Shown here: positions 8,837 to 15,360 of the stretch, in pieces
Numbering within the stretch: position 1 is the first letter of the stretch
Layout of the letters: the number at the start of each line of letters is the position of its first letter
DNA from: CAYHMW01 sp964357925
GTDB taxonomy: Bacteria > Patescibacteriota > Microgenomatia > UBA8517
Direction: 5' to 3'
Length of the DNA stretch: 39,176 nt
Assembly: GCA_964357925.1 (NCBI GenBank)
Contig: CAYHMW010000009.1
Span: 1 to 39,176, forward strand
Translations under genes and position numbers: made by a program
The notes under the pieces: model-generated
Told to the model about the DNA's origin: nothing
Seen by the model: only the letters and a program-made list of their open reading frames with translations
Database searches by the model: none

Positions 8837-9251
8837 GGATTTCGTCAACAAATCTTCTCGGGGACATAACTCTGATATTTCGATAGTTTCCTACTGCTAA
8901 TACATCTTCATCCCCGCTCACGATATAATTTGAGCTTGCCTCAACTGCACAAGAAAATATCATATTGTCTTTGGGATCGCGACAAACGTCGACTAGAATA
9001 TTCCCTCCTACAACCAAAGCCCCCATTTGAAGTTCACTGACAAATAAGTCTATTTTTTTCTTTGACCACCCTGAAGTTTCTACAAAATAAGGTCTTTGAA
9101 GGACAGCTCTAACTTCTTGAAGGATCGGTATTGATAAAGCAAGTTCTATTCTGCCTATTCTCCAAGCATCTAATATCTGTGCTGGCGGAGTATTGGATAT
9201 TGTGCCAGCGCTAACCAGTACATTTGTGTCAACTGTTACTAAAGGTATCAT
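8826..9251 (-). CDS. PIN-domain toxin (VapC-like ribonuclease)
   Basis: A 141-residue PIN-domain protein of the type described as a putative toxin-antitoxin toxin component, PIN family. Such proteins are metal-dependent RNases that cleave RNA when freed from the antitoxin. The acidic catalytic set is visible: D8 in VDTNVLVSA, E46 in QEVRAVL, D92/D95 in CRDPKDN and D114/D116 in SGDEDVL. It overlaps the antitoxin gene by 23 bp, which suggests translational coupling. Its stop codon lies inside the 3' end of rpsG on the opposite strand, so its last codons are written by the duplicated rpsG segment. The target RNA is unknown. Confidence 0.85.
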   Translation of the reverse strand: MIPLVTVDTNVLVSAGTISNTPPAQILDAWRIGRIELALSIPILQEVRAVLQRPYFVETSGWSKKKIDLFVSELQMGALVVGGNILVDVCRDPKDNMIFSCAVEASSNYIVSGDEDVLAVGNYRNIRVMSPRRFVDEILTT

Positions 9252-9558
9252 CTAGCCTGGTCTCCTTAATTGCCTTTTGTATTTCTTTTTGTACCACCTC
9301 AGGTTTTTCTTTAGAAAAAGCATTTCTAAGATCATCAGTCATATCGAAGAATCTTTCTTTTGCTTGGCCTTTAAGATCTAAATATTGGCCATAATTATTT
9401 ATCGGAATGAGGACGGCTTTAGGTTTTCCAGCTCGCTCAACAATAAAAGATTCTTGTTTATAGTCGACTTTGTCGAGTATTGTCCCAGGATTGCTCCTCA
9501 GATCCATCGCACTTATGGAAGTAGTACCAGCTAAAAAGTTTTGAGTTTGTAATGCCAT
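9229..9558 (-). CDS. Phd/YefM-type antitoxin
   Basis: A 109-residue antitoxin expected to bind and neutralise the PIN toxin and to repress its own promoter. Residues about 13-50 match the Phd/YefM fold: ISAMDLRSNPGTILDKV, then FIVERAGKPKAVLIPINNY. The charged C-terminal tail (about 60-109) would be the toxin-binding part. Start choice: an in-frame upstream extension to 9627 exists, but a strong promoter at 9566-9593 places transcription at the ATG at 9558, giving a leaderless message. The pair sits between rpsG and fusA, an unusual place for a toxin-antitoxin module. Confidence 0.85.
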   Translation of the reverse strand: MALQTQNFLAGTTSISAMDLRSNPGTILDKVDYKQESFIVERAGKPKAVLIPINNYGQYLDLKGQAKERFFDMTDDLRNAFSKEKPEVVQKEIQKAIKETRLDDTFSNS

Positions 9559-9565
9559 TACCACA

Positions 9566-9593
9566 ATTATAACAATTAATACAACTACGTCAA
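9566..9593 (-). promoter_or_regulatory. Promoter of the toxin-antitoxin pair (TTGACG-N16-TATAAT)
   Basis: On the minus strand, TTGACG (9593-9588) and TATAAT (9571-9566) are separated by 16 bp. The -10 ends 7 nt before the antitoxin ATG, so the transcript should be leaderless. The AT-rich imperfect inverted repeat AATTGTTATAATT overlaps the -10 and could be the antitoxin operator (inference). Confidence 0.65.
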
Positions 9594-9662
9594 GAGCCAT
9601 CCGACGTTCCAGACAGTCTCCGCCCACTTTCGTTGGTAATCTATAACAAGAAACACTCCCGG

Positions 9663-9691
9663 TTGCGCACCTTCTAGCGATGTGTTTTAAT
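9663..9691 (+). promoter_or_regulatory. Possible promoter of the acidic membrane protein gene
   Basis: TTGCGC (9663-9668) and TTTAAT (9686-9691) are separated by 17 bp. The -10 ends 7 nt before the GTG start at 9699, matching the short-leader spacing seen elsewhere in this window. Confidence 0.4.
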
Positions 9692-9698
9692 TTAGTTC

Positions 9699-10646
9699 GT
9701 GAACAAACACTCCCAAGATGGCATTGCCCACATAATTATTATCTTCATACTAGCCTTTCTTGCTATAGGTTCACTTACCTTCATGTCTCTACAAACCCCA
9801 AACCAAAAGAGCTACATTGGCGGCTCAGTATTAAAAGATAGTGACGAACAAGAAGATGACGCAGATGAAGATGGTGGCAGTTCCAACTCAGGCTCAGGAT
9901 CAAGCGATGAAAATAATGATGAAAACGAAGCGGACGAGGAGGACCTAGATGATGAAACTGAGATCGAAGATATCGACGAAGCCGAAGATGAAGATGAGTC
10001 AGAAGACAGAATAGAAACTGAGTTTGAAGACGACGAAGGTCGGGTAGAGGTGAGGCTCACTGAAACTCAAAGAATAAAGGTCCGCACCAAAAATGGTGAA
10101 CGAAGAATTGATGTCTACCAGGGCGGTGTAAAACTCCGCTTTGAGTATAAAGATGGAAAATTCGTTGTCAAAGCTGAGTATGAGGGTGAGGAAGAAGGTG
10201 TCGAAATAGAAGACGAAGATATTGTAAAGATTGTCGATGACTTAGAAAAAAGTGATATTAAAATATCAACCGGGAGCGACAGGATCAGGCTCACAAGGGG
10301 AGGGGCAACTGCATCAACAACCTTACCAATTTCCATTGATCTTGACACAAATAGCCTGGTTGTAACAACTCCTACGGGAGAGAAAGTTGTCGCAGTATTG
10401 CCAAACCAAGCAGTAGCAAATCTTCTCACAGCAAATACGATTAGTGGAGTAGTTAACGACAAAATAGAATTAAGTAATCTTAATGGTGAGCTTATTTATG
10501 AGATATTTGGAGTTTCAAATCAAAGACTTCTAGGTATCTTCCCAGTGAGTATAGAAAAAGAAGTTGAAGTTTCGGCAGAAAGCGGAGACGCTGTCAATAT
10601 CTCCCAAAGTTTCCTCTCACGAATCCTAGAAATACTCTCTTTCTAA
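9699..10646 (+). CDS. Acidic membrane-anchored protein, function unknown
   Basis: A 315-residue protein starting at GTG. It opens with a short polar stretch, then DGIAHIIIIFILAFLAIGSLTFM (about residues 7-29), a single membrane helix with the 'GIAH' lead-in common in Patescibacteria membrane proteins. Residues about 45-115 are extremely rich in Asp/Glu with Ser/Gly, and likely disordered. Residues 115-315 are mixed beta-rich sequence, with repeated charge alternation at 115-190 and a more hydrophobic C-terminal third. I do not recognise the family. The topology suggests a cytoplasmic stub with an extracytoplasmic acidic domain, perhaps binding cations or acting as a wall spacer (inference). 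It lies in the repeat-flanked accessory segment. Confidence 0.7.
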   Translation: MNKHSQDGIAHIIIIFILAFLAIGSLTFMSLQTPNQKSYIGGSVLKDSDEQEDDADEDGGSSNSGSGSSDENNDENEADEEDLDDETEIEDIDEAEDEDESEDRIETEFEDDEGRVEVRLTETQRIKVRTKNGERRIDVYQGGVKLRFEYKDGKFVVKAEYEGEEEGVEIEDEDIVKIVDDLEKSDIKISTGSDRIRLTRGGATASTTLPISIDLDTNSLVVTTPTGEKVVAVLPNQAVANLLTANTISGVVNDKIELSNLNGELIYEIFGVSNQRLLGIFPVSIEKEVEVSAESGDAVNISQSFLSRILEILSF

Positions 10647-10657
10647 TAAGCGACCAC

Positions 10658-10680
10658 AATTGCCCGCCCACCTCAACCCA
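10658..10680 (+). repeat. Short dispersed repeat copy 1 (AATTGCCC...CACCTCAA)
   Basis: This 23-bp stretch matches 11378-11400 at 18 of 23 positions and lies directly downstream of a gene end, as does the second copy. It abuts the rpsG-end repeat that starts at 10681. Confidence 0.4.
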
Positions 10681-10703
10681 CCTTCGCCCATTTCAGGTGG
10701 TAA
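10681..10703 (+). repeat. Direct repeat copy 2 of the rpsG 3' end
   Basis: This copies the last 23 bp of rpsG (8814-8836) with one T-to-C change. It is noncoding here. With copy 1 it brackets the toxin-antitoxin pair and the acidic protein gene, about 1.87 kb apart. CCACCT (from 10679) and AGGTGG (to 10700) could also form a hairpin followed by A residues. Confidence 0.6.
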
Positions 10704-10786
10704 AAAACTCCAATTTCTGTTAACATTTCCAAACCTAATTTACTTAGGTAATAAACGCATACTTTAGATCAAAGGAGATTTACATT

Positions 10787-10894
10787 ATGGATCAAGTAGT
10801 CTTGACAGAGGTCGACCTGACCATCCAAGATGGTATAGATAACTCAGGTTTAATGTCGGGTCAGAAATGTTACATTTCAACATTTCTTAATTAG
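10787..10894 (+). CDS. Small ORF (35 codons) with strong ribosome binding site
   Basis: ATG at 10787 and TAG at 10892-10894, with AAAGGAGA 8-15 nt upstream, one of the better Shine-Dalgarno sequences in this window. The predicted peptide starts MDQVVLTEVDLTIQDG and ends CYISTFLN. It is mildly acidic and has no membrane segment. It stops 2 nt before the ATG of the next gene, so it could be a leader peptide coupled to that gene, a small partner protein, or a remnant. I recognise no family. Confidence 0.45.
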   Translation: MDQVVLTEVDLTIQDGIDNSGLMSGQKCYISTFLN

Positions 10895-10896
10895 TC

Positions 10897-11379
10897 ATGA
10901 AAAACTTTACACCAGATAGTTTAAGTCTTTGGATTGGTAGATTTGAGCAAGATTGTTATTTGATTGGGAGGGGGGTCAGACTGCTTGGATCGCACACCAT
11001 TAAACAAGAAGACTATAAAATCATAAAAGATCTGATTAAGAATACGGCTTCGCAACAAGGTGTAGAACTAAGTATTTCAAAAGATGGTAATATAGTAGAT
11101 GTTATAATTTTTCATCCAACAAAAGGTAGGGTATGGTTAGAAAATCTAAATAACTTAGATAAAAAAATAGAACAGTTTACCGATAACAGCAAATACGAAA
11201 AAATCTTCCAAAAAATAATATCTAAAAAGGAGCTTACATTCAAAGAAAACGCGAGGTTAAAAAAGTTAAAGAATTTCAATATCGAAGCAGAGAAAGAATA
11301 CGGCAAAATTTTCGGTTACACAGAATCTTCGATTTCTAGACACCTAGAAAACAAAACAAAAGCTTCAGTACCGATTTAA
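10897..11379 (+). CDS. Hypothetical protein, no recognised family
   Basis: A 160-residue protein starting 2 nt after the 35-codon ORF. It is Lys-rich with high predicted helix content, especially from residue 85 onward (NNLDKKIEQF, then KYEKIFQKIISKKELTF). The C-terminal part (KEYGKIFGYTESSISRHLENKT) could resemble a recognition helix but is too short to call. No signal peptide or membrane helix is visible. Its AT-richness and lack of a known family contrast with the neighbouring ribosomal genes and fit the accessory character of this stretch. Confidence 0.6.
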   Translation: MKNFTPDSLSLWIGRFEQDCYLIGRGVRLLGSHTIKQEDYKIIKDLIKNTASQQGVELSISKDGNIVDVIIFHPTKGRVWLENLNNLDKKIEQFTDNSKYEKIFQKIISKKELTFKENARLKKLKNFNIEAEKEYGKIFGYTESSISRHLENKTKASVPI

Positions 11380-11400
11380 TTGCCCCCTCACCTCAAACAT
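11378..11400 (+). repeat. Short dispersed repeat copy 2 (AATTGCCC...CACCTCAA)
   Basis: It matches 10658-10680 at 18 of 23 positions and again begins at a gene end, overlapping the stop codon at 11377-11379. Its CCCCCT (11382-11387) can pair with AGGGGG (11424-11429). Confidence 0.35.
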
Positions 11401-11434
11401 GTTAAAATTCAACTCTCCCAAGCAGGGGGATATT

Positions 11435-11522
11435 CTTGCCCGCCAACAAGCGCTCCAAGAGGCGTGAACGAATAGTTCCGAAGCGTAGCGAAGAAGCCGA
11501 TTGGCAAGTTGTGGCGGGTTTT
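11435..11522 (+). promoter_or_regulatory. Large stem-loop upstream of fusA (terminator or structured leader)
   Basis: CCCGCC-A-ACAA (11439-11449) pairs with TTGT-GGCGGG (11509-11518) with one bulged base, followed by TTTT (11519-11522). Alternative pairing TTGCC (11436-11440) with GGCAA (11503-11507) would be mutually exclusive. About 60 nt of loop contain smaller hairpins such as GAAC/GTTC. It most likely terminates transcription from the accessory genes; a regulatory switch is possible because two conformations compete. Confidence 0.45.
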
Positions 11523-11527
11523 ATACT
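11501..11527 (+). promoter_or_regulatory. Candidate promoter of fusA
   Basis: TTGGCA (11501-11506) and TATACT (11522-11527) are separated by 15 bp. The -10 lies 9 nt before the fusA ATG, predicting a near-leaderless mRNA. The spacer is short, so the -35 is uncertain. Confidence 0.4.
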
Positions 11528-11536
11528 ATTAGATAC

Positions 11537-13690
11537 ATGGCAGCACAAACTCAAAAACGAAAATCAGCACTAGCTTCAACGACCACTGAAGGCCGTGAAG
11601 TCGCATACGAAAAAATCCGAAATATAGGCATTATCGCACATATCGACGCTGGCAAAACAACAACCACTGAACGCATCCTGTTCGAAACCGGCAAAACCTA
11701 TAAATATGGAAGCGTTGATGAAGGCACAACCGCCACTGACTGGATGGAGCAAGAACGCGAGCGTGGTATCACGATCGTGTCAGCCGCAATCACAACTTTT
11801 TGGGACCTTAAAGTTCCCGGTTTTGTAGAAAGCGGCCACTACAGAATAAATATTATAGATACTCCAGGCCACATTGACTTCACAGCAGAAGTCGAGCGCT
11901 CGCTCCGCGTATTGGACGGCGCAGTCATGGTTTTCGATGGCAGAACAGGTGTGGAGTCTCAATCAGAAACTGTCTGGCGCCAAGCTAACAAATACAACGT
12001 CCCAAGAATTTGTATATTAAACAAACTAAATCTCATCGGCGCTGATTTTGAGGGCAGTCTTGAGTCCATCAACACCCGCCTTGGTGCAAACACATCACCC
12101 ATCCAACTCCCTCTTGGTTTCGAGCATGGCCTTCGTGGAGTCATCGATCTTGTAAGAATGAAGGCCTTTACCTACAAAGGCATTGAGGATAATAAGCTTA
12201 TGGAAGAAGGAGTACCAGCCGAATTGTTAGAGTCAGCAAAAAAATACCGAGACCAACTAATTGAAAAAGTTGCAGAATTCGACGACGAAGTTTTAGAAAA
12301 GTATCTAGAAGGCCGCGAATTGACAGAAGTTGAAATCAAACGAGCCATAAGAAAGGGCGTGATTTCGGGCAAATTCTTCCCAATTTTGGGTGGAGACAAC
12401 AGAATGGCAACAGTTCAGCTTCTTCTTGATGCAGTTGTTGAATATCTCCCTTCTCCAATCGATCTTCCGGCAATAGAAGGAGAAAACACCAAAACAGGCG
12501 AAGTCGAAAAGCGCGAGAGAAACAACGAAGCCCCCCTAAGTGCACTCTCATTCAAAATTGTGACAGATCCACATGTCGGGCGACTAGTCTACACACGTAT
12601 CTATTCAGGTAAAATGAAAGCTGGTCAAACAGTAAATAACTCCACCAAAAATACAACTGAAAGGGTAGGCAAAATCCTTCTTATGCACGCAGATCAAAGA
12701 GAGTTAATCGAAGAAGCCTACTCGGGAGAAATCGTTGCATTGGTCGGGACCAAAGAGACAACAACAGGGGATACTCTAAGCGACCCAGCTCACCCCATCC
12801 ACCTCGAATCAATTAATTTTCCGGATCCGGTCATCAGCCTTGCAATCGAGCCAAATACTAAAGCCGATCAAGAACGGATGGGCCTCGCTCTTAAAAAACT
12901 TAGCGATGAAGATCCAACCTTTAAAATTAGGACAAATCACGAAACAGCTCAAACCATAATATCCGGCATGGGCGAACTTCAGCTTGAAGTTTTGGTTGAC
13001 AGAATGAAAAGAGAGTATAAAGTCGAGGCAACAATCGGAGCTCCACAAGTGGCTTACAAGGAAACAATCAAAGGGACTGCTAGGGCAGAAGGCAAATACA
13101 TCAAGCAAACCGGAGGCCGCGGCCAATATGGGCACTGTTTCATTGAAATTGCGCCAAAAGGCAGAGGTGAAGGTTATGAATTTATCAATAAGATCAAAGG
13201 TGGTGCTATCCCAGCAGAATTTATTTCTCCAATCCAAAAAGGAATTGTCGAGAAGCTTGAAAATGGAATCCTCGCTGGCTACCCTGTAGTCGATATGTCG
13301 GTAACTCTCTATGATGGAAGTTACCACGACGTGGACAGTAGTGAAATCGCATTCAAAATTGCAGGCTCCATGGCGGTTGAGTCTGCTGCTAGAACAGCAG
13401 GCCTCACACTTCTTGAGCCAATAATGAAGGTAGAAGTTAGCACTCCAGATGAATTTATGGGTGATGTAATTGGCGATCTCTCAAGTAAACGAGCTCAAAT
13501 CCAAGGTACAGAAACCAAAGGAACACTCACAATTATTAATGCAGTGGCACCACTTGCTGAGCTTTCAGGTTATGCAACAAAGTTGAGGAGCATCTCCCAA
13601 GGCCGCGCAAGCTTCTACATGGAGCCAAGCCATTACGAAGAAGTCCCAAGCAATATTGTGGAAAAGATAGTCAATCAAAAAACAGCCTAA
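11537..13690 (+). CDS. fusA: Elongation factor G
   Basis: EF-G, 717 residues, the translocase GTPase that also acts in ribosome recycling. The ATG at 11537 is used because the upstream TTG at 11501 lies in the promoter and stem-loop. There are about 17 extra residues before the G domain. G1 AHIDAGKT is at 34-41; G2 RGITI and G3 DTPGHIDF are intact. G4 reads NKLN (162-165) rather than NKxD, a change at the Asp that selects guanine. Domain IV has GGRGQYGH and the tip SYHDVDSSE, and domain V has GDVIGDLSSKR. It is separated from rpsG by the accessory stretch and lies 116 bp before tuf. Confidence 0.96.
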   Translation: MAAQTQKRKSALASTTTEGREVAYEKIRNIGIIAHIDAGKTTTTERILFETGKTYKYGSVDEGTTATDWMEQERERGITIVSAAITTFWDLKVPGFVESGHYRINIIDTPGHIDFTAEVERSLRVLDGAVMVFDGRTGVESQSETVWRQANKYNVPRICILNKLNLIGADFEGSLESINTRLGANTSPIQLPLGFEHGLRGVIDLVRMKAFTYKGIEDNKLMEEGVPAELLESAKKYRDQLIEKVAEFDDEVLEKYLEGRELTEVEIKRAIRKGVISGKFFPILGGDNRMATVQLLLDAVVEYLPSPIDLPAIEGENTKTGEVEKRERNNEAPLSALSFKIVTDPHVGRLVYTRIYSGKMKAGQTVNNSTKNTTERVGKILLMHADQRELIEEAYSGEIVALVGTKETTTGDTLSDPAHPIHLESINFPDPVISLAIEPNTKADQERMGLALKKLSDEDPTFKIRTNHETAQTIISGMGELQLEVLVDRMKREYKVEATIGAPQVAYKETIKGTARAEGKYIKQTGGRGQYGHCFIEIAPKGRGEGYEFINKIKGGAIPAEFISPIQKGIVEKLENGILAGYPVVDMSVTLYDGSYHDVDSSEIAFKIAGSMAVESAARTAGLTLLEPIMKVEVSTPDEFMGDVIGDLSSKRAQIQGTETKGTLTIINAVAPLAELSGYATKLRSISQGRASFYMEPSHYEEVPSNIVEKIVNQKTA

Positions 13691-13697
13691 TTCCTGC

Positions 13698-13726
13698 TTG
13701 ACAACCTAAAAGTGAGCTGTGATAAT
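13698..13726 (+). promoter_or_regulatory. Promoter P1 upstream of tuf (TTGACA-N17-GATAAT)
   Basis: TTGACA (13698-13703), a 17-bp spacer, and GATAAT (13721-13726) preceded by TGT form an extended -10 promoter. Transcription would start near 13733, only 3 nt before the terminator-like hairpin at 13736. Confidence 0.7.
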
Positions 13727-13735
13727 ACCCAAGTC

Positions 13736-13754
13736 CCGATTAAATCGGTTTTTT
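13736..13754 (+). terminator. Terminator-like hairpin between fusA and tuf
   Basis: CCGAT (13736-13740), loop TAA, ATCGG (13744-13748), then TTTTTT (13749-13754). It would end fusA transcripts. Because it sits immediately after the P1 start site, it could also abort or attenuate P1 transcripts. Confidence 0.6.
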
Positions 13755-13771
13755 CTTTTCGACAAAATTGG

Positions 13772-13800
13772 TTGCAATCAGTTCGGAAAAAATATAAAAT
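13772..13800 (+). promoter_or_regulatory. Promoter P2 of tuf (TTGCAA-N17-TAAAAT)
   Basis: TTGCAA (13772-13777), a 17-bp spacer and TAAAAT (13795-13800). The -10 ends 6 nt before the tuf ATG, so P2 would give a leaderless tuf mRNA that escapes the upstream hairpin. Confidence 0.5.
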
Positions 13801-13806
13801 ATAACA

Positions 13807-15006
13807 ATGGCAGCAGATACAAAACAAAAGTTTGAGAGAACCAAGCCCCACGTAAACATTGGGACCATTGGTCACGTTGACCATGGGAAAACTACCCTCA
13901 CATCTGCAATCACAACAACACTTGCAGCCCAACCAGGAAACCAAACCAAAGCCTTCAAATTTGACGAAATTGATAACGCCCCTGAGGAAAAAGAAAGAGG
14001 CGTCACAATCAATATTAGCCACGTAGAATACGAGACAGAAAAAAGGCACTATGCCCACATAGATGCTCCAGGTCACGCTGACTACATCAAGAATATGATC
14101 ACAGGTGCCGCTCAAATGGACGGGGCAATCTTAGTGATTTCAGCAGCCGACGGTGCCATGCCTCAAACCCGCGAGCACGTTATCCTTGCGAGACAAGTTA
14201 ATGTCCCATCTCTCGTTGTATTTCTTAACAAATGCGACACAGTCGATGATCCAGAAATTCTCGATCTCGTCGAAGAAGATATTCGCGAACTTCTAACAAA
14301 ATACGAATACCCAGGCAAAGATACCCCAATCATCAGGGGTTCAGCTCTTAAAGCCATGGAGGGCGACAAAGAATATCAAGCAAAAATAATGGAACTCATG
14401 AATGCTGTTGATACATTCATCCCAGATCCAAAAAGAGAAACAGACAAGCCATTTGCAATGCCTGTTGAGGATGTATTCTCGATCAAAGGTAGAGGCACAG
14501 TTGTAACAGGTAGAGTAGAAAGAGGCTCTCTCAAAGTTAACGAAGAAATTGAAATCATAGGTATTAAGAAAACCCACAAAACAGTGGTTACAGGTCTCGA
14601 AATGTTCCGAAAAACCCTCGACGAAACAGTCGCAGGTGATAACGTAGGGGTTCTTCTAAGAGGTGTTGAAAAAGGCGACATCGAACGAGGCCAAGTACTT
14701 GCAAAGCCAGGTTCAATTACTCCTCACACAGAATTCGACGCAGAAGTTTACATTCTAAGTAAAGACGAGGGTGGTCGCCATACCCCATTCTTTACAGGTT
14801 ACAAGCCACAATTCTTTATAAGAACCGCTGACGTCACAGGTGAGGCAACACTCCCACAAGGTATTGAAATGATCATGCCTGGTGATAACGCCAAGATGGC
14901 AGTAAAGCTTATCGTCCCAGTCGCCATGGAAGAAGGTCAAAGGTTCGCAATCAGAGAAGGTGGCAGAACAGTCGGGGCTGGTGTCATCACAAAGATCAAA
15001 GCCTAA
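13807..15006 (+). CDS. tuf: Elongation factor Tu
   Basis: EF-Tu, 399 residues, delivers aminoacyl-tRNA to the ribosome. The GTPase motifs are complete: GHVDHGKT at 22-29, RGVTI, DAPGHADY (Ala replaces the usual Cys) and NKCD. The beta-barrel domains follow with GRGTVVTGRVERG and the C-terminal REGGRTVGAGVITKI. The G4 motif here is normal, which makes the NKLN motif of the neighbouring EF-G stand out. The gene appears to be served by two promoters that flank a terminator-like hairpin. Confidence 0.98.
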   Translation: MAADTKQKFERTKPHVNIGTIGHVDHGKTTLTSAITTTLAAQPGNQTKAFKFDEIDNAPEEKERGVTINISHVEYETEKRHYAHIDAPGHADYIKNMITGAAQMDGAILVISAADGAMPQTREHVILARQVNVPSLVVFLNKCDTVDDPEILDLVEEDIRELLTKYEYPGKDTPIIRGSALKAMEGDKEYQAKIMELMNAVDTFIPDPKRETDKPFAMPVEDVFSIKGRGTVVTGRVERGSLKVNEEIEIIGIKKTHKTVVTGLEMFRKTLDETVAGDNVGVLLRGVEKGDIERGQVLAKPGSITPHTEFDAEVYILSKDEGGRHTPFFTGYKPQFFIRTADVTGEATLPQGIEMIMPGDNAKMAVKLIVPVAMEEGQRFAIREGGRTVGAGVITKIKA

Positions 15007-15051
15007 TCTCCCCTTAATCTTGCCCATCTAGCACATTATTTAAATACTAAG

Positions 15052-15360
15052 ATGTCAGTAGGTCGAATCAGAGTAAAGCTCAAAAGCTACGATCACCGAG
15101 TGATCGATGAAGCCGCTGCCAAAATTTTAGACACCGCCATGGCGGGAGGCGCCAAAGTAGTCGGCCCCATCCCTCTTCCAACCAAAAGATCCATTTATCC
15201 CATCGCTAAGTCCCCATTTGTCAATAAAGACGCACGGGAGCATTTCGAAATTTTAGTGCACAAAAGATTACTTGATATCGAAAATCCTTCCCCAAGAACA
15301 ATCGACAATTTAAGCAACCTCGACCTCCCAGCAGGAGTCTCCATCGAGGTTAAGATGTAA
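15052..15360 (+). CDS. rpsJ: Ribosomal protein S10
   Basis: S10, 102 residues, normal length; a 30S head protein that doubles as NusE in transcription antitermination. RIRVKLKSYDHRVID at the start, GPIPLPTKRSIYPIAKSPFVNKDAREHFE in the loop, and a conserved Ile/Val-rich C-terminus identify it. It lies 45 bp after tuf, in the classical order. Its stop codon overlaps the methyltransferase ATG by one base, so the two are likely co-translated. In most bacteria rplC follows directly; here a methyltransferase gene and a leader RNA intervene. Confidence 0.97.
   Translation: MSVGRIRVKLKSYDHRVIDEAAAKILDTAMAGGAKVVGPIPLPTKRSIYPIAKSPFVNKDAREHFEILVHKRLLDIENPSPRTIDNLSNLDLPAGVSIEVKM

Noticed and set aside
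9559..9627. Longer antitoxin start at 9627
   Set aside because: The extra residues are a hydrophobic stretch unlike the Phd family and would be read from the promoter DNA itself; the -10 sits 7 nt before the ATG at 9558.
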